DNA of 64,000 bases from an uncultured Acetatifactor sp. (GTDB lineage Bacteria > Bacillota > Clostridia > Lachnospirales > Lachnospiraceae). The translations under genes were made by a program, and so were the position numbers. Below, piece by piece: positions 51,902 to 59,952 of this stretch. Where the stretch lies: contig CAJUFO010000006.1 of assembly GCA_910585615.1 (NCBI GenBank), positions 1-64,000 of the forward strand, in the 5' to 3' direction. How positions within the stretch are numbered: position 1 is the first letter of the stretch; each line of letters begins with the position of its first letter. Under the pieces are notes generated by a model. It had not been told where the DNA came from. It did no database searches and saw only the letters and a program-made list of their open reading frames with translations.

Positions 51902-52296
51902 ATTTCAATGCATTCAGTAAAGACGAGATTGCCCGGTATAAGGCAGAAGTCAAAGAAAGGTGGGGTGCCACCAGGGCTTATGAGGAATATGCCAAAAAAT
52001 CGGAGTGCAAAAGCGCAGAGGCGCAGCAGGCGGCCGTGGAAGAGCTCCTGTCCCTGTTCGCAGACCTGGGCGCGCTGAAAGGGCTGTCCCCCGCGGACGA
52101 AAAAGTACAGGAGAAGATTGCTGCTCTACAGCAGCACATCACAGAGAGCTACTATACCTGTATGAAGGAAATCCTGAAGGGACTGGGGCAGATGTATGTA
52201 TGCGATAAACGTATGAAGGCTAATATCGACCGGGCCGGCGGCGAAGGCACAGCCGAATTTGCCGCTAGTGCCATCGATGCATACTGCGCTTCCTAA
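51898..52296 (+). CDS. TipAS-like effector-binding domain protein
   Basis: A 132-residue all-helical protein. The segment FSKDEIARYKAEVKERWGAT is typical of the TipAS antibiotic-recognition domain, as is the C-terminal FAASAIDAYC pattern. In Streptomyces TipA this domain binds thiopeptides and changes MerR-mediated transcription. The start overlaps the MerR stop by four bases, so translation is probably coupled. There is no independent ribosome site. It may act in trans as ligand sensor with the MerR protein. No resistance or efflux gene follows directly, so the regulon is unknown. Confidence 0.82.
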   Translation: MNFNAFSKDEIARYKAEVKERWGATRAYEEYAKKSECKSAEAQQAAVEELLSLFADLGALKGLSPADEKVQEKIAALQQHITESYYTCMKEILKGLGQMYVCDKRMKANIDRAGGEGTAEFAASAIDAYCAS

Positions 52297-52347
52297 ACTC
52301 CCATGCAGCCAGCCGCACCACCTTACCTGAAAGTCTGAGAGTTTAGG
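52292..52347. repeat. Stem-loop element, copy 2 (shared with 12526-12571)
   Basis: Perfect 9-bp arms CCTAAACTC and GAGTTTAGG enclose a 38-base loop nearly identical to that at 12532-12565. The left arm contains the stop codon of the TipAS-like gene. Confidence 0.55.
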
Positions 52348-52357
52348 TGATGCACAC

Positions 52358-52426
52358 AAAATGAGCAAGAGAAGCTCATTTTGGCGCACAGCTGTCTCCG
52401 TTTTTGCGCATAGGAAGCGCAAAAAC
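52358..52426. terminator. Two consecutive hairpins after the TipAS-like gene
   Basis: Hairpin one has arms AAAATGAGC and GCTCATTTT (52358-52382). Hairpin two has arms GTTTTTGCGC and GCGCAAAAAC (52400-52426). The first ends in TTTT on the plus strand and may terminate the MerR-TipAS transcript. The second is symmetrical. The rest of the gap to 52527 holds nothing recognised. Confidence 0.55.
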
Positions 52427-52527
52427 ACTCGCGGTGCTAGAATGGCATAGGGACTTTTATAGTAAAGGAATCAGGGCTTTCATGAAGGGTTCAAGGATTG
52501 CGAAATCCACTTCCTGAACCAGGAAAT

Positions 52528-52553
52528 GAGGCGGCTCATAAGAGAGCCGCCTC
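52528..52553 (-). terminator. Terminator of the biotin operon
   Basis: A perfect 10-bp stem (GAGGCGGCTC with GAGCCGCCTC, 6-base loop) immediately follows the bioA stop codon on the minus strand. The T-run afterwards is short. Confidence 0.7.
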
Positions 52554-53753
52554 TCATCGAGAGAACCACTCCTTCATCACGCCCAGCACCTGTACCAGTT
52601 CTTCCTCTGTAATCACATAAGGTACCATAGCGTACAGATAGTTCAGGAAAGGCCGGCTGAACACGCCCCTCTCATAGGCAAACTGCTGGTAGCCCTTCAG
52701 GGCTGCCCCATCCTTCACCTCCACGCAGACACAGCCACCCATGATGCGTACCTCCCGAATCTGCTCATGGGCCAGGCCCCTCATCTCCCGCCTGGTGATC
52801 TCCTCGATGCGGCGAATCCTGGCGAGATAATCCCCCTCCTCGAACAGCTCGATGGATTTCAGCGCCACGCTGCAGGCCAGGGCATTGCCCATGAAGGTAG
52901 GCCCGTGCATCAGAGCCTTTCCCGAATCGTCCCCGTAAAACCCTTCGTACACCTTGCGGTTGGCCACGGTCACCGCATGCCCTATATAGCCGCCGGTCAG
53001 GGCCTTTCCCAGCACCAGGATGTCCGGCAGCACCAGATCTGCCACGAAGCGGTTCCCCGTCCGCCCGAAGCCCGTGGCCACCTCGTCAAAGACCAGCAGG
53101 ACGCCGTATTCGTCGCAAAGCTCCCTGGCCCGCCGCAGGAAGGAGATGTCGTACATCCGCATGCCCCCGGCCCCCTGGAGCAGCGGCTCCACGATGAAGC
53201 AGTTCAGCTCCCCATGGAAGCGGGCGAAAGCCTCCTCCAACGCGTCTATCTGCGTGGGGATATGGATCACATCCTTTTTCTCCCCATAGGCCTCCAGGAT
53301 GAAATGATAGTCCTCATCGTCCCCCACCTCCATGGCCTTGAAGGTGTCCCCATGGTAAGCGTGGGACAGGGACAGGACTTTTGTCCGCCTCCAATCTCCC
53401 CGGTTCACATAATACTGCAGGGCCATCTTCAGGGCCACCTCCACCGCCACGCTGCCGGAGTCCGAGAAGAAGCAATAGTCCAGATCCCCCGGCAGCCATT
53501 CCTCCAGCTTCTCCGCCAGCCTCCGCACCGGCTGGTGGGTGAGCCCGCCCAGCATCACATGCGAGAAGCAGTCCGCCTGAGCCTTGATGGCCTCTGTCAG
53601 CGCAGGATGCTTATAGCCGTGGATCACGCTCCACCAGGAGGATACCGAGTCAATCAGTTTCCGATCCTTCGTGTATAGATATACGCCTTTTGCGTCTATG
53701 ATTTCATAGGGCGCTTTCATGGTCTTCATCTGTTGATATGGATACCAAATCAT
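52554..53753 (-). CDS. bioA: Adenosylmethionine-8-amino-7-oxononanoate aminotransferase
   Basis: A 399-residue PLP-dependent transaminase converting 7-keto-8-aminopelargonate to 7,8-diaminopelargonate. Visible motifs: IWYPYQQMK at the N-terminus, VSSWWSVIHGYKHPAL, SDSGSVAVEVALKMALQYY, LLVFDEVATGFGRTG and the PLP lysine in LVLGKALTGGYIGH. ATG53753 has GGAGGG upstream. The gene is the last of the bio operon, separated from bioD by about 195 bases containing a 102-bp palindromic repeat. Confidence 0.95.
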   Translation of the reverse strand: MIWYPYQQMKTMKAPYEIIDAKGVYLYTKDRKLIDSVSSWWSVIHGYKHPALTEAIKAQADCFSHVMLGGLTHQPVRRLAEKLEEWLPGDLDYCFFSDSGSVAVEVALKMALQYYVNRGDWRRTKVLSLSHAYHGDTFKAMEVGDDEDYHFILEAYGEKKDVIHIPTQIDALEEAFARFHGELNCFIVEPLLQGAGGMRMYDISFLRRARELCDEYGVLLVFDEVATGFGRTGNRFVADLVLPDILVLGKALTGGYIGHAVTVANRKVYEGFYGDDSGKALMHGPTFMGNALACSVALKSIELFEEGDYLARIRRIEEITRREMRGLAHEQIREVRIMGGCVCVEVKDGAALKGYQQFAYERGVFSRPFLNYLYAMVPYVITEEELVQVLGVMKEWFSR

Positions 53754-53780
53754 TGGGTTTCCCTCCCTCTTTCCGTTTCT

Positions 53781-53882
53781 TATACTGCTTAACGATTTCA
53801 CTTGCCGTGAAATCAGACTGCATAACGCTGACTGGTTCAATCGCATGATTACATTAGGCAGTATTCAGCGTTATGCAGTATA
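53781..53882. repeat. 102-bp palindromic dispersed repeat, copy A
   Basis: The ends are imperfect inverted repeats (TATACTGCTTAACG and CGTTATGCAGTATA). Internal inverted repeats CTGCATAACGCTGA and TCAGCGTTATGCAG interleave with the outer motif. It is 97% identical (3 differences) to 62212-62313. It lies between bioD and bioA. It has no coding capacity and fits a MITE-like or REP-like element. Confidence 0.85.
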
Positions 53883-53948
53883 AAATACTTTGAAGGAAGC
53901 TTTTCGTCTGTCACGCTGCAAACCGCGGGGAATGTACTTTCCTGTGAT

Positions 53949-54656
53949 TCATTCCTCATACAGAACTGCCAATGCCTCCCCGTCCATGCCAAGCTCCTTC
54001 GCTCCCTCCTCCACACAGGCCAGTACCTTCAGCCCTGTCCTGTGCTCGCACATCCGCACATTGTCCTCCTCCATCCTGTCTCCGGGGTGGAAGCGGTTGA
54101 AGAGGATACCCTTTAAAGGGATTCCCCGGGAACGCATGTATTCCGTAGTCAATACCACATTGTTGATGGTGCCAAGCCCCGCATCGGCCACAAGCACACA
54201 GGACAGATCCAGCCTGGCAATCACGTCCTCCAGCCAAATCTCCCTCTCATCGAAGCAGACCGGACAGAGGATGCCGCCGCTGCCCTCCATGGTCACAAAG
54301 TCATGCTCCCTGCACACTTCCCGGAAGCCCTTCTCCACCATGTCCAGCCTCACCGGATTCCCCTCCAGCCGGGAGGCCAGATGGGGTGATACAGCATGCT
54401 CATAGATATAGGGGCACATTTGTTCCAGGGGCTGCGCGATGCCGGATATCTCCTTCACATGGACGGCATCGCCCGGAATGAGAGTTCCGTCGCTCCTGCG
54501 CAGGTTGCCACTCATGGCCGCCTTGTAATAGCCCGCAAGCCTGCCGCTCTCCCTGAGCTTCTTCACCATCAGAGCCGCCACATAGGTCTTGCCCACATCC
54601 GTACCTGTTCCCACGACAAAGATTTTCTTAGTCCTTTTCTTTCCGTCACACATCAT
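53949..54656 (-). CDS. bioD: Dethiobiotin synthetase
   Basis: A 235-residue ATP-dependent carboxylase that closes the ureido ring of dethiobiotin. P-loop VGTGTDVGKTYVAAL near the N-terminus, substrate-binding YKAAMSGN, and VTMEGSGGILCPV are conserved. The start lies within the end of bioB (overlap of about 11 bases), which implies coupled translation; a second ATG three bases on is also possible. Confidence 0.95.
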   Translation of the reverse strand: MMCDGKKRTKKIFVVGTGTDVGKTYVAALMVKKLRESGRLAGYYKAAMSGNLRRSDGTLIPGDAVHVKEISGIAQPLEQMCPYIYEHAVSPHLASRLEGNPVRLDMVEKGFREVCREHDFVTMEGSGGILCPVCFDEREIWLEDVIARLDLSCVLVADAGLGTINNVVLTTEYMRSRGIPLKGILFNRFHPGDRMEEDNVRMCEHRTGLKVLACVEEGAKELGMDGEALAVLYEE

Positions 54657-55620
54657 ACAGCCTCACCTCAAATCCCAGATTCCGCACCAGCTCCATATCC
54701 GTCTCCACCGTAATGCCCGCGGTAGTCAGCATATCCCCGGAAATGGCCGCATTTGCGCCGCTCTTAAAGCATAGCTCCCCCTTGTCCCCCAAAAGCCCTC
54801 TCCCCCCTGCCAGCCGGATGGAGGCATCCGGAATCAGGAACCGGAAGATGGCCACGCAGCGCCTGGCCTCCTCATTGGTCAGGGGTTTACGGTTCTCCAG
54901 CGGCGTGCCGGGGATGGGGTTCAGGAGGTTCACAGGGACGGATTTCACGCCCAGCTCCCTTGCGGTGAGCACCATGTCGATGCGGTCCTCCATGGTCTCC
55001 CCCAGCCCCAGGATTCCCCCGGAGCAGACCGACAGCCCGGCCCTTTTGGCGGCCTTCAGGGTATTGATTTTGTCCTCATAGGTATGGGTGGTGCATATCT
55101 GCGGGAAGAACCTGGCAGAGGACTCCAGGTTGCAGTGTACCCGGGAGGCCCCGGCCTCCTTGATTTTCTTAAATTGCTCCTCCTTCAGCAGACCAAAGGA
55201 CACGCAGACCTGGATGCCCGTCTCCTCTCTGATGGCCCGGATGCTTTCACAGGCCTGCTCCACCTCGTAATCTGACAGCTTCCTGCCCGAGGTGACGATG
55301 GAGTAGCGCAGCACTCCTTGGGCTGCCTCCCTTCTGGCTCCCTCCAAAAGCTTTTCCGTCGGCAGGAGGCCGTAGGCTTCCGTACACTTGGCCTGATAAT
55401 GGGCGCTCTGGGCACAGTATTTGCAGTCCTCCGGGCAGCGGCCGCACTTTCCGTTGACGATGGTGCACAGGTCAAAGCCCTGGCCGCACTTTTCCCTGCG
55501 AATCTCCTCCGCGGCCTCCGACAGCTCCTCCAGGGGAGCACTGGCCAGCAGCAGCGCCTCTTCCCGGGAAACGTCCCCGGTGGACAGCGCTTTTTCTTTC
55601 AGTTTCTTTATCATGCACAT
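54646..55620 (-). CDS. bioB: Biotin synthase
   Basis: A 324-residue radical SAM enzyme inserting sulfur into dethiobiotin. The cluster motif CPEDCKYCAQSAHY (CxxxCxxC) is near residues 58-65. Downstream BioB motifs include HNLE-like RVHCNLESS, CSGGILGLGE and NLLNPIPGTPLE. ATG55620 has AAAGGAG 9 bases upstream. It overlaps bioD and follows bioF by about 170 bases of sequence without a recognised feature. Confidence 0.96.
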   Translation of the reverse strand: MCMIKKLKEKALSTGDVSREEALLLASAPLEELSEAAEEIRREKCGQGFDLCTIVNGKCGRCPEDCKYCAQSAHYQAKCTEAYGLLPTEKLLEGARREAAQGVLRYSIVTSGRKLSDYEVEQACESIRAIREETGIQVCVSFGLLKEEQFKKIKEAGASRVHCNLESSARFFPQICTTHTYEDKINTLKAAKRAGLSVCSGGILGLGETMEDRIDMVLTARELGVKSVPVNLLNPIPGTPLENRKPLTNEEARRCVAIFRFLIPDASIRLAGGRGLLGDKGELCFKSGANAAISGDMLTTAGITVETDMELVRNLGFEVRLYDV

Positions 55621-55789
55621 GTCAATTCGCTCCTTTCGGAATCCGATTGTTCCGGTTGTTTCATACTTGCGGCAACGCCCCGGCGATACCGCCCTTCCTG
55701 TCCGGGATCACGCCCTGCTCTTCGCGCAGGTAATCCGCCGTCTTCCCTCGGCCGCCTGGCGCTGTCAGACGGATTCCACCTCAGCCGGG

Positions 55790-56959
55790 TCACATCCGGC
55801 CCGCCCAGGCAATCGCCTCTGCTATGGCCGCTGCCGCCTCCGCCAGCTCCTCCTTCGTATGGGTGGCCATCAGGGCGGCCCGCAGCAAGGCCTCGCCCTT
55901 CTTCACGGTGGGATAGCGGATGGCCGGGAGGAAGAATCCCTGCTCCATCAGCATTTCGGAGACCTTTACAGCCTTTTCCTCCGCTCCGATCCGAATGGGT
56001 ATGATGGCGGTCTCGGACCATGCCTCTATGCCGCGCTCCCGCAGCTGCCCGCAGAACCATCGGACGTTCTCCTGGAGCCTGCCCACCCGCCAGGGCTCCT
56101 CTTCTATGAGCTCCAGGGCCCGCTTTGCCGCCGCCACGGTCACAGGAGGGAGGGCGGTGGAGAAGATATAGCTCCTGGCCCTGTTCTTCAGGTATTCCGC
56201 CAAAACGCGGGAGCCGCAGACATATCCGCCCTCCGCGCCTATGGCCTTGCTCAAAGTGCCCATGAGGATGTCCGTCCGCCCTTCCATATGGAAATGCTCC
56301 TCACAGCCCCGGCCCGTAGCTCCCACCACCCCAGTGGCATGGGCCTCGTCTATCATGGACAGCAGGCCGTAAGCGTCTGCCAGCTCCACCAGCCCGGGCA
56401 AGTCCACGATGTCCCCGTCCATGCTGAAGACGCCATCACTGACGATCATCCCCTGCCGCCCCGGCCGCTCCTTTATCTTCCGCTCCAGATCCGCCATATC
56501 GTTGTGGCGGTAAATCACGGTCTCTGCCCTGGACTGCCTGCAGCCGTCGATGATGCTGGCATGGTTCAGCGCATCGCTGTAAATCACATCGCCTTCCCTG
56601 CACAGACAGGGAATCACGCCGCTGTTAGCCGCAAATCCCGTATTGAACACCACTGCCGCCTCACGGCTCTTGAACCGGGCCAGGGCCTCCTCCAGCCGGG
56701 TATGACAGACGGTGGTTCCGGTGGTGAGCCGGGAGCCGCCGGAGCCTGTGCCGTATTCTGCCAGAATCCGTGCCGCATATGCCTTGATTCGCTCCTCATT
56801 GCATAAATCCAGGTAGGAATTGGAGGCCAGCATCAGCATGTCTCTGCCCCGGTACCTGACATGGGAGCTTTGGGGGCTCTCGATGACCTTGACCTCCCGG
56901 TACAGGTGCCGTTTCCGGAGGGTATCCAGTTCCTCTTCCATCCGCATCCACTTATCCAC
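55790..56959 (-). CDS. bioF: 8-amino-7-oxononanoate synthase
   Basis: A 389-residue PLP enzyme condensing pimeloyl thioester with alanine. Conserved stretches: MLASNSYLDLCNEERI, GTGSGGSRLTTGTT, SDALNHASIIDG, IDEAHATGVVG and the PLP lysine in GTLSKAIGAEGGY. The start is GTG56959 with an AGAAAGG ribosome site; ATGs at 56947 and 56941 are alternatives. It directly follows bioW, so pimeloyl-CoA made by BioW is its likely substrate. Confidence 0.94.
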   Translation of the reverse strand: MDKWMRMEEELDTLRKRHLYREVKVIESPQSSHVRYRGRDMLMLASNSYLDLCNEERIKAYAARILAEYGTGSGGSRLTTGTTVCHTRLEEALARFKSREAAVVFNTGFAANSGVIPCLCREGDVIYSDALNHASIIDGCRQSRAETVIYRHNDMADLERKIKERPGRQGMIVSDGVFSMDGDIVDLPGLVELADAYGLLSMIDEAHATGVVGATGRGCEEHFHMEGRTDILMGTLSKAIGAEGGYVCGSRVLAEYLKNRARSYIFSTALPPVTVAAAKRALELIEEEPWRVGRLQENVRWFCGQLRERGIEAWSETAIIPIRIGAEEKAVKVSEMLMEQGFFLPAIRYPTVKKGEALLRAALMATHTKEELAEAAAAIAEAIAWAGRM

Positions 56960-56985
56960 AATCTTTATCGCCTTTCTTCCTCATC

Positions 56986-57717
56986 TCATTCCGGCATATG
57001 TACCAGCACCTTCTGCTGCTGGAGGTAGCGGATGCAGTCCTCCCGCTCCTCTTCCCCTCCCCGGAACAGAAAGATGCGCCCGCCGTTTGGGCTGCCCGGC
57101 TCCTTCAGCCTGGTGACGCGCACATAGCCGAACTCTCTGGAGGCGATATAGCCAGTGACATAATCGGGATCGTCGGAAATGCACAGCTCTGCTACTATAT
57201 TAGGGTGGCTGACCACCTTTGTGGCCAGGACCAGCGCCTCGTTGAAATGGTTCTTGCCCTCGCAGGCGGACTGCCTTGCGCTGTCTGCGGTCTCCATGTC
57301 CATGTAGGTGGCCCGGATGCCCCGCTCCCTGTCCGGCTCCAGCCGTTCCAGACTGTCCGCGTTCAGGAGCATTGCCCCCCGCATGGCAAAGCTCTGCCCC
57401 CAGAGGGCAATAATCTCTTCCCCGCGCTTCAGCCCCAGCCTGCGCAGATACTCGCGCACCACGTCCTGCCCCTCCTCGGCGTTTGAAGTCTCCACCGTAG
57501 TCACGCTCAGGGCGGGAAGGCGTAGAATCTCCTCTTCCGCCACGGCCTCAATCTTCAGGTTGATGAAATCCGGCTTCCCTTTGCTGTGCCGAAGCGCCCG
57601 GACAAGGAGCCTGGCGCAGTATTGCTCCAGCTCCTCCTCCGGGATGATTTTCTCCGCTCCGGATATGTGGCCCTCTTCCTTGTTCGATGCCCTCATTTTG
57701 ATACTGTATCGATTCAT
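56986..57717 (-). CDS. bioW: 6-carboxyhexanoate-CoA ligase (pimeloyl-CoA synthetase)
   Basis: A 243-residue enzyme activating pimelate to pimeloyl-CoA. The opening YSIKMRASNKEEGHISGAEK is the BioW hallmark. RGIRATYMDMET and EALVLATKVVSHPNIVAELC are also conserved. AGAGGGA precedes ATG57717. Its presence, with no bioC, bioH or bioI in the operon, shows that this organism starts biotin synthesis from free pimelate, made elsewhere or taken up. Confidence 0.94.
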   Translation of the reverse strand: MNRYSIKMRASNKEEGHISGAEKIIPEEELEQYCARLLVRALRHSKGKPDFINLKIEAVAEEEILRLPALSVTTVETSNAEEGQDVVREYLRRLGLKRGEEIIALWGQSFAMRGAMLLNADSLERLEPDRERGIRATYMDMETADSARQSACEGKNHFNEALVLATKVVSHPNIVAELCISDDPDYVTGYIASREFGYVRVTRLKEPGSPNGGRIFLFRGGEEEREDCIRYLQQQKVLVHMPE

Positions 57718-57785
57718 ATTGTTCCCTCTGTGCTTCCTGGATTCGTGCCATTCCTGTTTCTTATAAGGTAGAATCCGGAAAGGCT

Positions 57786-57819
57786 GCTAAAGCCCTTCCT
57801 TGTACAGGCGGGCTTTAGC
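57786..57819 (-). terminator. Intercistronic hairpin between ECF S gene and bioW
   Basis: 10-bp arms GCTAAAGCCC and GGGCTTTAGC. The stop codon of the transporter gene lies in the right arm. No T-run. Probably modulates expression or stability within the operon. Confidence 0.55.
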
Positions 57820-58309
57820 CCTGCGTCAGAGCGCCGGCCTCCCTGCGGGCCAGCCGCTTCATCACCGGATACATTACGGTGGCGGCTACCGCCGTGAACA
57901 CCATCCCCGGCACCGCCGCGGCTATCAGGGCCAGCGAATCCGTGCCCGATATGCCCCCCAGAACCAGCCTCCCCGCCACCGTGCCCAGAGGGCCGCTGAG
58001 GGCCAGCGTGATAGGATTTATGCCGAACAGAGCCAGAATCCCTCCCGCCACCAGGCGGAATATCATGGCTATCGTCACGTTCACGATTGTATGGGTGCCC
58101 AGAATCAGATTGATTGCGCTGGCCAGAATGCCAATCCGGATATAGCGCCTAAAGCCGAAGCAGGCGGCGATGCAGACGGCAAAGGGCGCGGAGAGCTGGA
58201 ATTCACAGCCCGGAACGATGCTGGGGAGCTTGAATGTTCCCAGCACTGCCAGCACTGTGGCCAGAAGCGCTGTGGTGGTCATCTCTATTGTCTTTTCCCT
58301 GTTTTTCAT
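57815..58309 (-). CDS. ECF transporter S component, first gene of the biotin operon
   Basis: A 164-residue membrane protein with about five helices (for example IEMTTTALLATVLAVLGTF and LALIAAAVPGMVFTAVAATV). It lacks any ATPase, as expected for S components that use a shared energy-coupling module. It differs in length and opening from typical BioY, so biotin may not be the ligand. Being cotranscribed with bioW under a BirA-type operator suggests uptake of biotin or of a precursor such as pimelate. GGAGGAG precedes ATG58309. Confidence 0.75.
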   Translation of the reverse strand: MKNREKTIEMTTTALLATVLAVLGTFKLPSIVPGCEFQLSAPFAVCIAACFGFRRYIRIGILASAINLILGTHTIVNVTIAMIFRLVAGGILALFGINPITLALSGPLGTVAGRLVLGGISGTDSLALIAAAVPGMVFTAVAATVMYPVMKRLARREAGALTQG

Positions 58310-58359
58310 GGATACTCCTCCGGTTGACTGCAGGGTCTTCCCCGCTGTGTGCTTTCTTG

Positions 58360-58413
58360 ATTATATCCAATCAATTCCAGATTGTCAACCTATTCTTATA
58401 AAAGGTTGACAAT
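58360..58413 (-). promoter_or_regulatory. Biotin operon promoter with BirA-type operator
   Basis: On the minus strand a perfect -35 TTGACA (58383-58388), a 17-base spacer and a perfect -10 TATAAT (58360-58365). The dyad ATTGTCAACC ... GGTTGACAAT (58381-58413, arms 11 bases) overlaps the -35. It matches the known BirA operator pattern TTGTTAACC-spacer-GGTTAACAA. Biotinyl-AMP-bound BirA would block RNA polymerase here. Confidence 0.88.
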
Positions 58414-58457
58414 AAGAACGATATGAAATGCTCCGCCGCTGTCATCCGCATTCCATA

Positions 58458-59816
58458 TCAAAGGTTGCAGTGCTTCCTCCACGTCCCCCTGAAATACCGC
58501 CCCACAAAGCAGCACACCCGGAAGACCCAGTCCGCCACCATGGCGGCCCACACGCCCACGGCTCCCATGCCCATCCGGACGCCGAACACGACGCTCAGCC
58601 CGATGCGGAAGGTGACCATGGAGAAGATTGCTATCGTCATGGTATATTTCACGTCATTGCAAGCCCGGAGCATGTTGGGCAGCACAAAGGAAGCGGGCCA
58701 CAGCAGGATCGCCAGGCCATCGTGGATCATCACAAGGATATAGGCCAGCTCCGTGGCCTCCGCCCCCAGGCCGTAGAGCCCCAGGATCGGATGCAGAAAC
58801 AGCAGAATCAGACTGTTGGCCACCGCCGTGGAGGCATATGTGATCAGCAGCAGCTTTTTCGTATAATACCGCACCTGCGCCAGGTCCCCGGCCCCCACAC
58901 ACTGCCCTATCACGGTGATCATGGCCAGGTTCATGCCCTGCCCTATGATGCAGCCCATGCTGTCCAGGCTGTTGGCCACGCCGTTGGCGGCGATCTGGGC
59001 CGTGCCGAAGCCCGCGATGATGCTCACCACGATTACCCGGCCCAGCTGGAAAATGCCGTTCTCGATGCCGCTGGGGATCCCGATATAGAGGATTTTCCGG
59101 ATGACCCGCCATTCGAACCGGAACCGCTCCCTGTTCAGATGGATGGGGCGGTCAGGATTCCGCAGGAGGACATACAGGCACAGGCCCGCCACGGCCCTGG
59201 ACACCAGCGACGGCACCGCCACACCCGCCACGCCCATCTTCAGGCCGAACACGCAGAGGGCATTGCCACCCACGTTGATGATGTTCATCAGCACGGACAC
59301 CTTCAGGGTAATCTGGGAATTCCCCATGGAGCGGAACAGCGCCGCGCAGGCATTATAGACGGCCAGGAACGGGAAGGACAGCGCGGAGATGATCAGGTAG
59401 AGAATGGCATTGCGCATCACGTCCTGCTCTATCCTTCCGAAAAAAAGGTTCAGGATGAGCCTGTGCCCGGCTATGACCAGAAGGGAGACCACTATGGTGA
59501 TCAGGGCATTGACCCAGAGGAGCTGCTTCGCGGAGCGGCAGGCTTCCTCCCGCTTGGAGGCCCCGATGAACTGGCTGGTGACCACCGCCCCGCCGGTGGC
59601 CAGGGCGGCCAGTATGCTGATAATCAAGTTATTGAACATGTCCACTAGGGAGACCCCGGAGACCGCCGCCTCGCCCACGGAGGAGATCATCATGGTGTCC
59701 GCCATACCTACCGTGATGGCCAGGGCCTGCTCCAGGATCAGGGGAATAATCAGCTTTTTCAGATCTTTGTTGGAAAATATCATGGTATTCGTAGCTTTTT
59801 CTCCTGTTTTCTTCAT
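58458..59816 (-). CDS. MATE-family multidrug/cation exporter
   Basis: A 452-residue membrane protein with about 12 helices. MATE features: LEQALAITVGMADTMMISSVG in helix 1, GGAVVTSQFIGASKREEA, and the symmetrical repeat in the second half (QLGRVIVVSIIAGFGTAQIA). The start is uncertain: ATG59816 has no ribosome site, and ATG59783 (MIFSNKD) has GGAG about 13 bases upstream. A possible promoter (TTGAAT / TATACT) lies so close to 59816 that the second ATG may be the real one. The substrate is unknown. Confidence 0.88.
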   Translation of the reverse strand: MKKTGEKATNTMIFSNKDLKKLIIPLILEQALAITVGMADTMMISSVGEAAVSGVSLVDMFNNLIISILAALATGGAVVTSQFIGASKREEACRSAKQLLWVNALITIVVSLLVIAGHRLILNLFFGRIEQDVMRNAILYLIISALSFPFLAVYNACAALFRSMGNSQITLKVSVLMNIINVGGNALCVFGLKMGVAGVAVPSLVSRAVAGLCLYVLLRNPDRPIHLNRERFRFEWRVIRKILYIGIPSGIENGIFQLGRVIVVSIIAGFGTAQIAANGVANSLDSMGCIIGQGMNLAMITVIGQCVGAGDLAQVRYYTKKLLLITYASTAVANSLILLFLHPILGLYGLGAEATELAYILVMIHDGLAILLWPASFVLPNMLRACNDVKYTMTIAIFSMVTFRIGLSVVFGVRMGMGAVGVWAAMVADWVFRVCCFVGRYFRGTWRKHCNL

Positions 59817-59880
59817 TTGAGTTATAGTATAGCAATAATTCCGGCCATATTCAATGATTCTTTTATAATTGGAATGATTT

Positions 59881-59906
59881 AAGGCAGGGCTGTCATACCC
59901 TGCCTT
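59881..59906. terminator. Hairpin between cotJC and the MATE gene
   Basis: Arms AAGGCAGGG and CCCTGCCTT with an 8-base loop. It follows the cotJC stop on the minus strand, before the MATE promoter. Confidence 0.6.
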
Positions 59907-59952
59907 CTCTGGTTCTTCGCCTATGCCTTTCTTAGCACCCAGGTCCTAGTCG

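Noticed and set aside
53781..53882. A biotin-related riboswitch or second operator before bioA
   Set aside because: The same sequence occurs upstream of degV, which has no biotin link, so a dispersed repeat explains it better.
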